Positions 38,783 through 49,122 are shown, numbered from the stretch's first letter. The stretch: 64,000 nt of DNA from Acinetobacter suaedae (GCF_008630915.1 NZ_CP043909.1:868001-932000), one strand, 5' to 3'. Notes: generated by a model from the sequence alone, not told the origin. Numbers and translations are program-made.

Positions 38783-40381
38783 TTATTGTACTGAATTTTC
38801 TATCGACCAAAGCTTCGGTAAAATGATTTCTCCTGAAATCCCCGCTTCAATTCTTGGCTGTTTAATTCTTTTATAATAGATACTTTCAGTATTTATGAAT
38901 AATCCAAAAGTGTCTCCGACCTCTAATCTTGTATTGATGCTTGATAGTTCAATATCTTGAGTTACTCCGTGTTGAACTGAGCCTAATACGATTTGGTCAT
39001 ATTGATGCTTTTTATCAAGGTTAAATGGTGTGGTTTGTTCATTTACGATTTGATATTCACCTGTTTGTTTAGACTTGATGGCTAGAGATATGAATAGAGT
39101 AGGTGATGTCGTTTGCTCAGTTTCAACTTTCAATTTTAATAATGGGCTACCAGTAATATGCCGTGTATGTTCAGCAACATGAATAGGTACAAAAACGGCT
39201 TGGGTTTTTGTCGCCGTAATTTTTGTTGGCGTGATTATATATGCTGTATTTGCCATGAGGTCTTGCAAAGAACGGACTGGACTGTTATCCACACACAGTT
39301 CATCGAGATTTGGTTTTTCACTTCGATCTTTGAGCTGATGATTCAACCAAGCAAGGATCGTGTCTTGTAAATTATATTTCTGCTTATTGCTACATTGTAC
39401 TGTTTTGCCAATGTACCAAAACGGTGTTTGACCTGACGGTGAACTTTGCGCAAAAGGTTGTAAATGCCCACCTTCAACACCGATCAGATGCACATCTTTT
39501 TGCGCATTTTTAATACATTTTGCTGCTTTTACACCTTCATTAAATGGAAATAATACATCTCTAAAACCTTGAATAATCAATGCATTGGCCTGTGGTTTTT
39601 GATTGTGTTCGCAAAACCATTTTGCCTGATGTCGTTGTAAGAAGTGGTAAGAAGAAGGATCTAGTTGTCCTTGTTGAGTAGATCTATAGGCCTGTTTGAG
39701 TTCTGGATCAAATTTATTCCAATTCCACCAATCCCCAATTAAGTTTAGAAAACTGATCCAGTTACTTTTAGGGACGCCATTGGGAGCCAGACTGTTTACA
39801 ATGTCGTACCAGGTGGTAATCGGTACAATCGCTTGCAAGCGCGGATCCAAGGCTGAGGCTAGATATTGTACGCCACCAGCATAGGATTCACCGATCATGC
39901 CCGTACGCACGCCGTTTTGATTGATTGCTAACTGAGGTAAATTCTTTTCTGCCCAGTCCATGATGGTAATGATATCTTGAGCTTCTTTTTCAGGATCAGT
40001 CAGACGAATTTTGCCTTGGCTGTTACCATGTCCACGTTGGTCGTAGCTAATCACCCAATAACCTTGTTTCCATGCAGATTTTGCGACTTGTCCTGTAGGT
40101 AATAAAAAACCGTACAAGCTCAGTTCGGGACGTTTCATGCGTGATAAACCGAAACCATGGGTATGCAACAGTAATGGTGCTGTTTGATTGGTCTCTAATT
40201 TAGGTTGGTATACCGTAAATGTCAGCACGGTGCCATCGGCAGTGATCGTTTTAGCTTGATAATATCGCTGTTTTAAAACGATTGTTTTTTGTGGGTGTAG
40301 GGTAGATTGATGGGTATGGTAAGCACAGCCTTGTAAAACCAAAGCAAAACTTAAAATAAACCACAAAACGTAAGTACGCAT
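38783..40381 (-). CDS. CocE/NonD-type alpha/beta-hydrolase lipoprotein
   Basis: 532 residues. The lipobox is MRTYVLWFILSFALVLQGC (Cys19). The hydrolase domain has HTHGFGLSR (oxyanion region), SYDQRGHGNSQG, the nucleophile elbow MIGESYAGGVQ, GFRDVLFPFNEG (acid) and GVEGGHLQPF (His). A C-terminal jelly-roll (about 380-532) matches the X-Pro dipeptidyl-peptidase C-terminal domain. Family members are peptidases or esterases; the substrate here is unknown. It is secreted and anchored rather than cytoplasmic. Confidence 0.88.
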   Translation of the reverse strand: MRTYVLWFILSFALVLQGCAYHTHQSTLHPQKTIVLKQRYYQAKTITADGTVLTFTVYQPKLETNQTAPLLLHTHGFGLSRMKRPELSLYGFLLPTGQVAKSAWKQGYWVISYDQRGHGNSQGKIRLTDPEKEAQDIITIMDWAEKNLPQLAINQNGVRTGMIGESYAGGVQYLASALDPRLQAIVPITTWYDIVNSLAPNGVPKSNWISFLNLIGDWWNWNKFDPELKQAYRSTQQGQLDPSSYHFLQRHQAKWFCEHNQKPQANALIIQGFRDVLFPFNEGVKAAKCIKNAQKDVHLIGVEGGHLQPFAQSSPSGQTPFWYIGKTVQCSNKQKYNLQDTILAWLNHQLKDRSEKPNLDELCVDNSPVRSLQDLMANTAYIITPTKITATKTQAVFVPIHVAEHTRHITGSPLLKLKVETEQTTSPTLFISLAIKSKQTGEYQIVNEQTTPFNLDKKHQYDQIVLGSVQHGVTQDIELSSINTRLEVGDTFGLFINTESIYYKRIKQPRIEAGISGEIILPKLWSIENSVQ

Positions 40382-40535
40382 CGATTTTTCATCCTTGAAT
40401 AAATCTTTGGGAAGTCACGCTATAAATCAAAAGGAACTGATCTGTTTAAGCATCATTTCAGTTCCTTTCCGTGAGTCTATGCATAATATAATACAAATGT
40501 TCTGATCATTTATCCGACTCAGCAGTTTTTATATC

Positions 40536-41483
40536 TTATCTAGACCATTGTTTTGGATAGACATACATGAGTAAACCGATAGCTAAGCAGACTAACCCCA
40601 TAAATAAGTGTGAGCTAAAAGGTTCGTGATTTAGCGTTATTCCCCAGAGTGTTGCCAAGGCTGGGGTCAAAATTGTGGTGAGCATTACCGTTGTGGGTTT
40701 GAGTTTCTGTATCAAATGAAAATAAAACATCATCGCAAGAACAGAGGAAAACAAAGCACTATATATTAAAGCTAACGATGTTTGTAAGTTCGGCAACTGT
40801 GTCGGCACTTCACTATAAAAAAAAGCGATAAGAACGAGATAACCTAACCATGACACTAAAGTCGATCCAGCTGTTTGTACGATTGGATGTATCTCGGCTT
40901 TAATTTTGTTTACTGCAAACATGGACAGTACATACAGCAAAACAGCAATAATTTGGTAAGCAACACCAAGCATATCCAGTTGAATCTCTTCTGTTGCCAG
41001 ACCGAGTGTCAGTACGAGACCAAAGATGGCTAACAGCAGACCAACCCATTGCAGGATTAAAAAACGTTCTTGTTTTAAAATAAATACCGCGATTAATCCT
41101 GACCATAATGGGGCTGTTGCATAGATAATTGAAATCATACTTGAAGGTACGCGTGTTGCGCCCAGATAGCAAAACGCCATAGACCCGAATAATCCAATTG
41201 CACCAGCAGCATAGCTGAGCAGTGCTTTTGCATTCCATATCAGTTTTAGTTTGAAATAAAGCAAACAGATGTAAACTAAAGGAATGGCGAGACTAAATCG
41301 TAGAAATAAGCCCCACGCCCAATGCAGCTCATTGACTGTCCATACCGCCGCTAAAGGGGTAAATGACCAAATCAGAGTCACTGCAATAAATTGACCGACT
41401 GTTGCGAGGCGAGGGTGTGTGGACACAACAGCCGGCTGTATCTGTGTGGTGGACAGTAAACTTTTTTCATGTAGCTGAGACAT
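40536..41483 (-). CDS. DMT-superfamily exporter (EamA family)
   Basis: 315 residues with ten predicted membrane helices in two EamA repeats (AVTLIWSFTPLAAVWTVNE near residue 35; second half from about 180). Family members export amino acids, metabolites or drugs. GGAG stands seven bases before the ATG. A structured leader with a terminator-like hairpin precedes it, suggesting that export is switched on by a signal. Confidence 0.9.
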   Translation of the reverse strand: MSQLHEKSLLSTTQIQPAVVSTHPRLATVGQFIAVTLIWSFTPLAAVWTVNELHWAWGLFLRFSLAIPLVYICLLYFKLKLIWNAKALLSYAAGAIGLFGSMAFCYLGATRVPSSMISIIYATAPLWSGLIAVFILKQERFLILQWVGLLLAIFGLVLTLGLATEEIQLDMLGVAYQIIAVLLYVLSMFAVNKIKAEIHPIVQTAGSTLVSWLGYLVLIAFFYSEVPTQLPNLQTSLALIYSALFSSVLAMMFYFHLIQKLKPTTVMLTTILTPALATLWGITLNHEPFSSHLFMGLVCLAIGLLMYVYPKQWSR

Positions 41484-41528
41484 GGGTAAACTCCAGTGAT
41501 GACGACGTCATCTTGATTTTTAGGCAAC

Positions 41529-41660
41529 AAAAAAGGCCACGCTTGAGGTGACCTTGTCATTTCATATGATGTTTTATTTATAGATATTCATGAGATGAAA
41601 TCGATGGATAAAGTCTCCTCGCAATAAAATGCAGACACGTCGCCATGCGGCACTGACGTG
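41529..41660 (-). promoter_or_regulatory. Structured leader of the EamA exporter gene
   Basis: On the minus strand a first hairpin (41636-41660; CACGTC with GACGTG, inner GCC with GGC) is followed by a terminator-like hairpin (41529-41555; AAGGTCAC with GTGGCCTT, then six T). The latter sits about 45 bases before the start codon. It resembles an attenuator or riboswitch, but I match no known class. Confidence 0.5.
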
Positions 41661-41933
41661 AGTGCAATCAACGATGTGATTTATGCGAATTGAGGAAACT
41701 TGTAGTGTGAACATTGATAGATCATAAAAAATAGTTGTGTATTTTTATAACATAACTATTGGTGAAGAAATAGTCATTTTAAAAATTAAATTTGCTTTCA
41801 TAAAACGTTATTGCTCACCATAGCTTAAATATAAAAACGTTAATAAGTCATTCAGGGGAAACAAGAGATTAGATATACAATTAGCATGGCATTTTGAGAT
41901 TTAGCTGTTGCTTAAATCCAGGATTTTTTCATA

Positions 41934-42536
41934 ATGTCACGATCGAATATTCAAAGAAGTTGTCTTTTGTCTGCATTAGAAATTATTGCCGTCATCATGA
42001 GTGTGATAGGGGTAACATTAACCATACAACGGAATATGTGGTGCTGGTGGTTTAACATTTTGGCTTGTTCATTATATGCTTACCTTTTTTTCACCTATAA
42101 ATTGTATGGTGAAACCATCTTACAGTTTTTCTTTATCGTGTTTAATTTCTATGGTTTTTATTGTTGGTTAAAGGGGCAACGTCAAGATCATGAGATTCGG
42201 ATCGAGCCGATCAATCGAACGAGCGCATTGGCCCAAATATGTTTAGCTGCAATTGGCGGTTTAATTTTTGGTATGGCTTTGAAGTATTTTACGGATGCTT
42301 CACTCCCTATGCTGGATTCTCAACTTGCAGCCTTTAGTTTACTTGCAACCTATTGGACCAGCCAAAAGCATATTGCTACTTGGTTACTTTGGATCATCAT
42401 CGATATTGTTTATGTGGGAATGTTTCTCTATAAAGAGTTATTATTGACGGCAGGACTTTATGCAGCTTTTGTTGGTTTGGCAACTTATGGTTGGTGGCAA
42501 TGGCAACAAGTTCGAAAAAAACAGTTAACAAATTAA
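41934..42536 (+). CDS. pnuC: Nicotinamide riboside transporter PnuC
   Basis: 200 residues with seven or so hydrophobic helices. PnuC features are ITIQRNMWCWWFNILAC-like segment, FFTYKLYGETILQFFFIV, NFYGFYCWLKG, and TYWTSQKHIATWLLWIIIDI. It imports nicotinamide riboside for NAD salvage by facilitated diffusion. It is not beside NAD salvage enzymes here. The 450 bases between it and the divergent exporter hold the exporter leader; I see no NAD riboswitch. Confidence 0.9.
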   Translation: MSRSNIQRSCLLSALEIIAVIMSVIGVTLTIQRNMWCWWFNILACSLYAYLFFTYKLYGETILQFFFIVFNFYGFYCWLKGQRQDHEIRIEPINRTSALAQICLAAIGGLIFGMALKYFTDASLPMLDSQLAAFSLLATYWTSQKHIATWLLWIIIDIVYVGMFLYKELLLTAGLYAAFVGLATYGWWQWQQVRKKQLTN

Positions 42537-42547
42537 ATGACAGTGTA

Positions 42548-42571
42548 GGGGAGCACCATGTGGTTCTCCCC
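42548..42571. terminator. Hairpin between pnuC and glpQ
   Basis: Stem ggggag/ctcccc with partly paired inner bases, located between converging genes. There is no strong T-run. Confidence 0.5.
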
Positions 42572-42585
42572 ATCAATGATAAAAC

Positions 42586-43725
42586 TTATTTGCTTTGACC
42601 TAAATAATTTTGGACTGCTTGGCGGGCAATTGCTGGATCATCAGCAAAAATACCATCTACTCCTGCTTTAAAATATAACTGCATTTCTTTAATTGCACCA
42701 TCTGGGCAGCGTTCAGAAACATTTTCTTTATCCGTACACTTTAACGTATCGGGCATATAATAATTTTCTGGGCGGAAAGTATAAGGGTGAACTTTCAAAT
42801 TAACTTTATGTGCGTCAGCAACAAAAGTCGTGGTCTCTTTCATATCGTTATCTTTAAAAATGTAAACTTTCCATGGACCCACGCCATTTGCATAAGCGGC
42901 AACATCATTTAGGCCTTGAGCAGTCGCCATATCGGCATAAGTTGTTTTAATATTTTGCACCACATAATCTGCAGGACTTGCGGTTGGCTCATCATAGAGT
43001 TGAATGAGTTGTGCATGTTTAATGCTTTTATGTTGGTCGAGCTGTTGTTTTAAATATTTAAGATTTCCCACTTCAAATGACTGTAAATAGACTGGTGCGA
43101 TATCTCTTGTGTAGCGATATTTTGCTAGGGTTTTAAGTAGCGTATCTTCCATAGCAAGGTTTTGTTGTTGGAAGAACGTAGGATGTTTGGTTTCAATATA
43201 TAGACCAATAATTTTACCTGTCTTTTTATAGTGTGCCTCAGCCAGCTCAATAATTTGTTCTAATGTTGGGACTGTATATAAATCATTATATTGTTGATTC
43301 GCAGGTCGATATTGCGGAATACGTTCACGTGCTTTGAGTTGTTGTAATTCTTGTAGCGTAAAGTCTTCAGTGAACCAGCCTTCATAGCGAACTCCATCAA
43401 TCACTTTTTCTGTTTTTCGGTCCGCAAACTCAGGAAGACTGGCAATATTCGTTGTTCCACTGATTTCATTTTCATGACGAGCGACCAAAACGCCATCCTT
43501 AGTTGAAACGAGATCTGGTTCGATAAAGTCTGCGCCATCATCAATGGCCTTTTGATATGATTCTAATGTATGTTCAGGACGGAGTGCGCTCGCGCCTCGA
43601 TGCCCAACCACTAAAATTTGGGGGAGTTGATATTCTTTTTTGCTTGAATTTGATTGATCGTTGTTATCGCTGTTGCAACCAACAAGCGTAAAAAGGCAGA
43701 GACTAAGAACGGATTTTTTTAACAT
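42586..43725 (-). CDS. glpQ: Periplasmic glycerophosphodiester phosphodiesterase
   Basis: 379 residues from the ATG at 43725, which begins a lipoprotein signal (MLKKSVLSLCLFTLVGC, Cys17); an ATG 12 bases earlier is the alternative. The GDPD barrel shows VGHRGASALRPEHTLESY, DGADFIEPDLVSTKD and ARHE. The length and the YRPANQQYNDLYTVPTLEQ and FADDPAIARQ segments fit GlpQ rather than the short UgpQ form. It cleaves glycerophosphodiesters to glycerol-3-phosphate and an alcohol. Confidence 0.93.
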   Translation of the reverse strand: MLKKSVLSLCLFTLVGCNSDNNDQSNSSKKEYQLPQILVVGHRGASALRPEHTLESYQKAIDDGADFIEPDLVSTKDGVLVARHENEISGTTNIASLPEFADRKTEKVIDGVRYEGWFTEDFTLQELQQLKARERIPQYRPANQQYNDLYTVPTLEQIIELAEAHYKKTGKIIGLYIETKHPTFFQQQNLAMEDTLLKTLAKYRYTRDIAPVYLQSFEVGNLKYLKQQLDQHKSIKHAQLIQLYDEPTASPADYVVQNIKTTYADMATAQGLNDVAAYANGVGPWKVYIFKDNDMKETTTFVADAHKVNLKVHPYTFRPENYYMPDTLKCTDKENVSERCPDGAIKEMQLYFKAGVDGIFADDPAIARQAVQNYLGQSK

Positions 43726-43773
43726 CGTAAAACTCATGTATTTTTATCAAAGTGGGTATGGGTATAGCTAAAA

Positions 43774-43879
43774 CTTCCCTAAACGTCGTTATAAAATGGG
43801 ACAAGGAAGTCGCTATTGTCTGCGTTTCATGCCTTGTGTATGTCGTTTTCGCTAATAACGCAATGCATGACTGAAATGT
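43774..43879. repeat. Dispersed intergenic repeat, copy A
   Basis: About 106 bases, from cttccctaaacg to ctgaaatgtc, align along their whole length with 62037-62140. The best-conserved parts are tctgYgtttcatRccttgt and tgaaatgt. It lies in the otherwise empty 330-base gap between glpQ and the phosphoethanolamine transferase gene. Confidence 0.65.
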
Positions 43880-44066
43880 CACAGCCCTTATTTTGCAGAT
43901 AAAATTTATCAAATGGATGACAGTTTGATGATTATTTTATGAAAATAAAAAGAAAATTGCGGTGTAAAGCTTATTGGAAAGGCAATAAGCTTTATTATTT
44001 GGTAAAAATGTTCGATCAACAGTGTTTAGATATTACTAGGCTAGGTTCTATTAAAATCGATGACAC

Positions 44067-45680
44067 TTAATGCTTCTTCTGCCAATAAGGCCAATTTACT
44101 TCAGGGTTAAAATGATAGTTGGCGTCAAACCAGTATGATTGAGGAGGTGCATATTTATCTTTCAATCCCATAATTTTCATGAGGTTGTTGTCTAATTCAG
44201 CAGTATTTAAGGTCGTGGTCAGATCGACACCAGTCGATGGCATATGGTCATACCACATGATGACAGGTACTTGATAGCCTGCTTTAGTATTTGGACTGTG
44301 TCCAGCATAGTCAAGTTCATGGCCAACCTCATTACCATGATCGGACACGACCGTAAATGAGCGTTGATCTAAATTCTCTTCAGCAGTTAAGGCATCAAAG
44401 AATCGAGCCAATAAAGTATCTTGATATAAAATGGCATTGTCATAATGGTTGCGCATTGATCGAATCCACGGATCAATATCATTTTTCTTGAGTAACATCT
44501 CTACAGCATCATCACTATTACTATTAAATTTATTAAAAGCAGTAGGGTAGCGCTCTTTGTAATTAGGATGTGTACCAATCATATGCAAAATAATCAGTTT
44601 TTTAGGATCTGGGTCAGCTAAGGCTTGTAAATAGGCGGGAAGTAATTTCTCATCTAAGGAGGTACTGCTGCGCCCAGAACGTGTATTTTTATAGATGGCT
44701 TTATCCGCATAAGCACCAAATAGCGATGATAGATAAATATCATCTTGATTGCTAATCCAGTAAATTTTATAGCCAGCGGCTCGTGCATAAGCCAGAATAC
44801 TTTCTGGAGAGTATTTTTCATGCTCTGCAGCAGGGCTTTCAGTCAGTAACACACGCAAAGCATTAATGGTGGATGGTGATGGTGAAAACGCATTACAAAA
44901 GACTTTAAGTTGATCAATTCTTTTGCTGAGCTCAGGGGTAGTATTCCTGCTATAACCACAAAGGCCTAAATCAAGACTCGTGATACTTTCAGAAAGTACT
45001 AAAACATGGGTCTGTTTTAGTTTGCTTGGATCTTGAATAATCAGGTTTTGTTGTGCACTTTGATCCCACTGTTGATGAACATTCTTGTGTTGTTTGATTC
45101 GATCACGGAAGTCTTGAATTTTTTCATGATAATTCGTCCAAAATACTAGGGGGTGTACTTTGCGAGAAGGTTTCATGAGATAACTGGTTAAGGTTAATAG
45201 CACCAAAAAAATGATACAAATACGATAGAATCGACTATTCCAAAGCTGTTTGAAGCTATTTTCTTTTAAATATTTAAAGGCAGCAATGTTATATCCAATC
45301 GTCAATGCAATGAGACCAAACAAGACGGATAGGATGGTGAGCATATGAAGTTGGAAGAACTCCCATGTCTCTGCATAACTGGTATTCGCAATCGCTTCAA
45401 TAATAAAATAAGCTTCATTATCACTACTGAACAAGATCCATGTACTTGATCTAAGCAATGAATCAAACCAGAAAATAAACCACCAAAGGATAGAGAGGAG
45501 ATACCAATAAAATTTTCGTTGTGTTGCAGCTAAAACTAAAAAAATAACGCCAGGTAATGATAAAAAGCCAAGTCTTAAACCATCGGATAAATTGCCTGAA
45601 AAAACTAATAAACCACCAGTGATGAATGCTGGTAGCAAAATTAATAGCAGAATATTAAAGTTTTGCAGCGTGGTTTTCAT
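44067..45680 (-). CDS. Phosphoethanolamine transferase (EptA/CptA family)
   Basis: 537 residues from the ATG at 45680; a TTG at 45707 is in frame but less likely. Five membrane helices fill the first ~170 residues; the rest is a periplasmic sulfatase-fold domain. The nucleophile region is VLVLSESITSLDLGLCGYS, where Ser takes the place of the usual Thr of GET in EptA, as in CptA-like members. Metal ligands are in VVSDHGNEVGH and YAGHSP, and ILHMIGTHPNY holds another. It likely transfers phosphoethanolamine to lipid A, core sugar or another glycan; colistin resistance cannot be assumed. Confidence 0.88.
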   Translation of the reverse strand: MKTTLQNFNILLLILLPAFITGGLLVFSGNLSDGLRLGFLSLPGVIFLVLAATQRKFYWYLLSILWWFIFWFDSLLRSSTWILFSSDNEAYFIIEAIANTSYAETWEFFQLHMLTILSVLFGLIALTIGYNIAAFKYLKENSFKQLWNSRFYRICIIFLVLLTLTSYLMKPSRKVHPLVFWTNYHEKIQDFRDRIKQHKNVHQQWDQSAQQNLIIQDPSKLKQTHVLVLSESITSLDLGLCGYSRNTTPELSKRIDQLKVFCNAFSPSPSTINALRVLLTESPAAEHEKYSPESILAYARAAGYKIYWISNQDDIYLSSLFGAYADKAIYKNTRSGRSSTSLDEKLLPAYLQALADPDPKKLIILHMIGTHPNYKERYPTAFNKFNSNSDDAVEMLLKKNDIDPWIRSMRNHYDNAILYQDTLLARFFDALTAEENLDQRSFTVVSDHGNEVGHELDYAGHSPNTKAGYQVPVIMWYDHMPSTGVDLTTTLNTAELDNNLMKIMGLKDKYAPPQSYWFDANYHFNPEVNWPYWQKKH

Positions 45681-46020
45681 AAATGACGAATAAAATAGGG
45701 GTGGCAATAAGCGTGCTACTATCGTTTTTACTTAGGCAACTGTCAATCTGTATTTATGAAGTAATTGATAGCAAAGTGATTTAAATTTAATACTTTTAAG
45801 TCATAATGATCTGTAGTAAATCGACGGAGATTTGGTCGATATTAAACCGTAAAAATCCACGATTTCTCCTTAATTACGACTTTTTGCAATGATATGTTAA
45901 TAGGGATGGTGTTTCGAGAATGACTTAGAGATGATCAAATTGAAAATGTCTTAATATTTTGATTGATCTTCCACCTATCTTTTTGAAAAATTGACTGTTT
46001 CTGGAACGGAATGAACAGCC

Positions 46021-49000
46021 ATGTTATCTAAGTTTTTTATTCATCGTCCCATTTTTGCTGCTGTTTTAGCAATTATTGTCATGGCTGTAGGTATACTCGC
46101 AGTATTAAACTTACCTGTGGAACGATATCCAGATATTGCACCTCCACGTATTACTGTAGCAACAAATTATAGTGGTGCGGATGCACAAGCTGTAGAAGAT
46201 AGCGTTACCCAAGTATTAGAACAACAAATTAAGGGAATTGATCACTTACTTTATTTTAGTTCCAGTAGTGATGCCAGTGGTAATAGTCGTATCAGTTTGT
46301 TTTTTTCGCAGGGAACTGATCCTGATCAGGCACAAGTGCAAGTACAAAACGCGATTAATGGTGCAATTAATCGGTTACCTGAAGATGTACAACGACAAGG
46401 AGTAACCGTTCGAAAATCGCTCAGTGATTCATTTATGGTCGTTGGTTTGGCTGATGCATCTGGTCGTTCCACTAATATTGATATTTCTGACTATTTAACC
46501 AACCATTTTGAATTAAATTTGAGCCGTATTGAAGGTGTGGGTGAAATCAGCGTCTTTGGTTCGCAGTATGCGATGCGAATCTGGCTAGATCCTAAAAAAT
46601 TACAGCAATATCAACTAAGTGTCAGTGAAGTCAGAACAGCTTTAGAAAGTCAAAATGCGCAAGTAGCTGCTGGGGCGATTGGACAGTTACCAAGCATCGA
46701 GGATCAATATTTAAATGCAAGGGTTACTTCCGGTTCTTTACTACAGACACCTGAGCAATTTGAACAAATCATTATAAAAGCACATCAAGATGGTAGTTTA
46801 GTCTACTTAAAAGATATTGCGCGTATTGAGATTGGTGCGGAAAACTATCAAATATTGAATAGAATCAATGGTTATCCTGCGTCAGGACTTTCAATATCAT
46901 TGGCTGTGGGTGCCAATGTCATGCAAACTGCAGATTTGGTCTATAAAGAAATTGCAAAATTAGAGAAAGATTTACCCGAAGGATATTTCATTGTTTATCC
47001 TCGAGATGATACGCCTTTTGTCAAAGAGTCAATGTCTCAGGTGTTTGCAACATTAGTTGAAGCAATCATTTTGGTTGTTTTGGTAATGTTTCTCTTTTTA
47101 CAGAGTTGGAGAGCAACACTGATTCCTGCAGTAACAGTGCCTGTCGTGATTTTAGGGACTTTTGCTGTCCTTGCTGTTTTAGGGATGAGTGTTAATACTT
47201 TGACTTTATTTGCCATGGTGTTGGCGATTGGTTTACTCGTCGATGATGCGATTGTCGTGGTTGAAAACGTTGAACGTATCATGCACGAGCAAAAGCTGGA
47301 TGCCAAACAAGCCAGTATTCAATCCATGCAAGAGATCAGTGGGGCATTGGTGGGTATCACTTTAGTGCTGACTGCTGTATTTATCCCAATGTCGTTTTTT
47401 ACAGGCGCGACGGGCATTATTTATCGTCAGTTCTCGATTACTTTAGTTGCAGCGATGTCATTGTCATTATTGGTTGCATTAATTTTGACACCAGCCTTAT
47501 GTGCAATTCTCTTAAAACAACAACATCAAAAAGCGAAGTGGGCTCAAAGCTTTGAGCGAGGCTTAGACCGAGTTAGAACAGTTTATTTAGCGCTTGCAAA
47601 AAAGGCGATTCAGATAAAGTCGGTGGCGATTGTTACATTTATCGTGTTAATTAGTGCTTTTGCTTGGGTGTATCGCGAATTACCGACCAGTTTTTTACCA
47701 CAAGAGGATCAAGGGCTTTTAGGGGTTCAATTTCGTCTCGCAGAAGGGACGCCCATGAGCCAAACCCAACTCGTGGGTAAGCAGATTTCAGATTATTTTT
47801 TGAATGAGGAAAAGGATAATCTCAATGGCATTATGGTGATTCATGGTCGTAATTTTTCAGGTACAGGGCAAAATCTTGGACAAGCTTTTGTATCTCTAAA
47901 ACATTGGGATGAACGTCAGGGAAGTGAAAATAGCGCACAAGCGATTCGTGCACGAGCAATGAAACATTTTGCACAAAACAATCAAGCAAGGATTATGGTG
48001 GTCATGCCAGCTGTAATTCGTGGTCTAGGTAACTCCGATAAAATTGATTTTTGGTTGCAAGATACTCAAGGAATGGGGCGGGATAATTTACTAACTTCTT
48101 TTAGAGAACTGCAGCAACAAGGCAATGCGCTGGAAAGTATAGAAAATCTAGATAAAAAGACCAATGACGATCAGGCAGTTTTAAATATCAAAATTGATCA
48201 TCGAGCAGCAATGCTACATGATTTAAATGTGAGTGAAATTAATCGAACGATTTCGACAGCGTGGAGTGGCAGTTATATTAATGACTTCATTGATCGTGGC
48301 CGAATTAAGCGGGTTTATTTACAAGGTGACGCACCATATCGCTCAAAACCAGAAGATTTGGGCTTTTGGCATGTAAAAAATGCACAAGGTCAAATGATCC
48401 CATTTACCCAGTTCAGTCAAGTGTCTTGGCAGGGTGCACCGCCATCTTTACAACGTTTTATGGGCTATCCTTCGATAGAGTTAGAAGCTGATTCCGCGAA
48501 TGGCTTTAGTAGCGGTCAAGGTATGCAAGCATTGACAGAACTAGCGGATAAAATGCCTGGTATTGACTTGGCATGGAGTGGTTTATCTTATCAAGAGCAA
48601 CAATCTAGTAATCAAGCAATTTGGTTATATGTGGTTTCCATTGCCTTTATTTTTCTATGTTTGGCTGCTTTGTATGAAAGCTGGTCGATACCATCTGTGG
48701 TGATGGCTGCGATTCCGTTAGGAATTGGAGGAACAATTTTATTCAGTTATTGGTTTGGTTTTGCCAACGATATTTATTTCCAAATTGCTTTGCTGACGAC
48801 CATAGGACTATCCTGCAAAAACGCTATTTTAATGGTTGAGTTTGCTGCGAGTTTGCAACAGCAGGGAAAATCTTTATTAGATTCGGCTTTGCGTGCGGCG
48901 GGTTTAAGATTGCGTCCAATTTTAATGACATCAATTGCTTTTGGTGCTGGGGTGATCCCATTAATGTTTTCAACAGGTGCGGGAGCTTTGAGCCGTCAAG

Positions 49001-49122
49001 CAATCGGTTATAGCGTTTTTGGAGGTGTTGTATTTGGTACGATATTAGTACTTATCTTTATTCCATTAATGTATGTGTTGATTCGCTCTATTTTTAAAGC
49101 CAATACTATTATTCAACATTAA
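46021..49122 (+). CDS. RND (HAE-1) multidrug efflux permease
   Basis: 1033 residues, the usual AcrB length. Twelve membrane helices and two large periplasmic loops are evident. The proton-relay residues are in IGLLVDDAIVVVENV (two Asp in TM4) and IGLSCKNAILMVEFA (Lys in TM10). The N-terminus MLSKFFIHRPIFAAVLAI is standard. The usual membrane-fusion protein and outer-membrane partner are not adjacent: the flanks are a phosphoethanolamine transferase and mgtE. It must borrow partners encoded elsewhere or act under its own promoter; the sub-family cannot be named from sequence alone. Confidence 0.93.
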   Translation: MLSKFFIHRPIFAAVLAIIVMAVGILAVLNLPVERYPDIAPPRITVATNYSGADAQAVEDSVTQVLEQQIKGIDHLLYFSSSSDASGNSRISLFFSQGTDPDQAQVQVQNAINGAINRLPEDVQRQGVTVRKSLSDSFMVVGLADASGRSTNIDISDYLTNHFELNLSRIEGVGEISVFGSQYAMRIWLDPKKLQQYQLSVSEVRTALESQNAQVAAGAIGQLPSIEDQYLNARVTSGSLLQTPEQFEQIIIKAHQDGSLVYLKDIARIEIGAENYQILNRINGYPASGLSISLAVGANVMQTADLVYKEIAKLEKDLPEGYFIVYPRDDTPFVKESMSQVFATLVEAIILVVLVMFLFLQSWRATLIPAVTVPVVILGTFAVLAVLGMSVNTLTLFAMVLAIGLLVDDAIVVVENVERIMHEQKLDAKQASIQSMQEISGALVGITLVLTAVFIPMSFFTGATGIIYRQFSITLVAAMSLSLLVALILTPALCAILLKQQHQKAKWAQSFERGLDRVRTVYLALAKKAIQIKSVAIVTFIVLISAFAWVYRELPTSFLPQEDQGLLGVQFRLAEGTPMSQTQLVGKQISDYFLNEEKDNLNGIMVIHGRNFSGTGQNLGQAFVSLKHWDERQGSENSAQAIRARAMKHFAQNNQARIMVVMPAVIRGLGNSDKIDFWLQDTQGMGRDNLLTSFRELQQQGNALESIENLDKKTNDDQAVLNIKIDHRAAMLHDLNVSEINRTISTAWSGSYINDFIDRGRIKRVYLQGDAPYRSKPEDLGFWHVKNAQGQMIPFTQFSQVSWQGAPPSLQRFMGYPSIELEADSANGFSSGQGMQALTELADKMPGIDLAWSGLSYQEQQSSNQAIWLYVVSIAFIFLCLAALYESWSIPSVVMAAIPLGIGGTILFSYWFGFANDIYFQIALLTTIGLSCKNAILMVEFAASLQQQGKSLLDSALRAAGLRLRPILMTSIAFGAGVIPLMFSTGAGALSRQAIGYSVFGGVVFGTILVLIFIPLMYVLIRSIFKANTIIQH

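Noticed and set aside
41700..41933. NAD or thiamine riboswitch before pnuC
   Set aside because: I could not find the conserved core of either; the region is plain AT-rich sequence.
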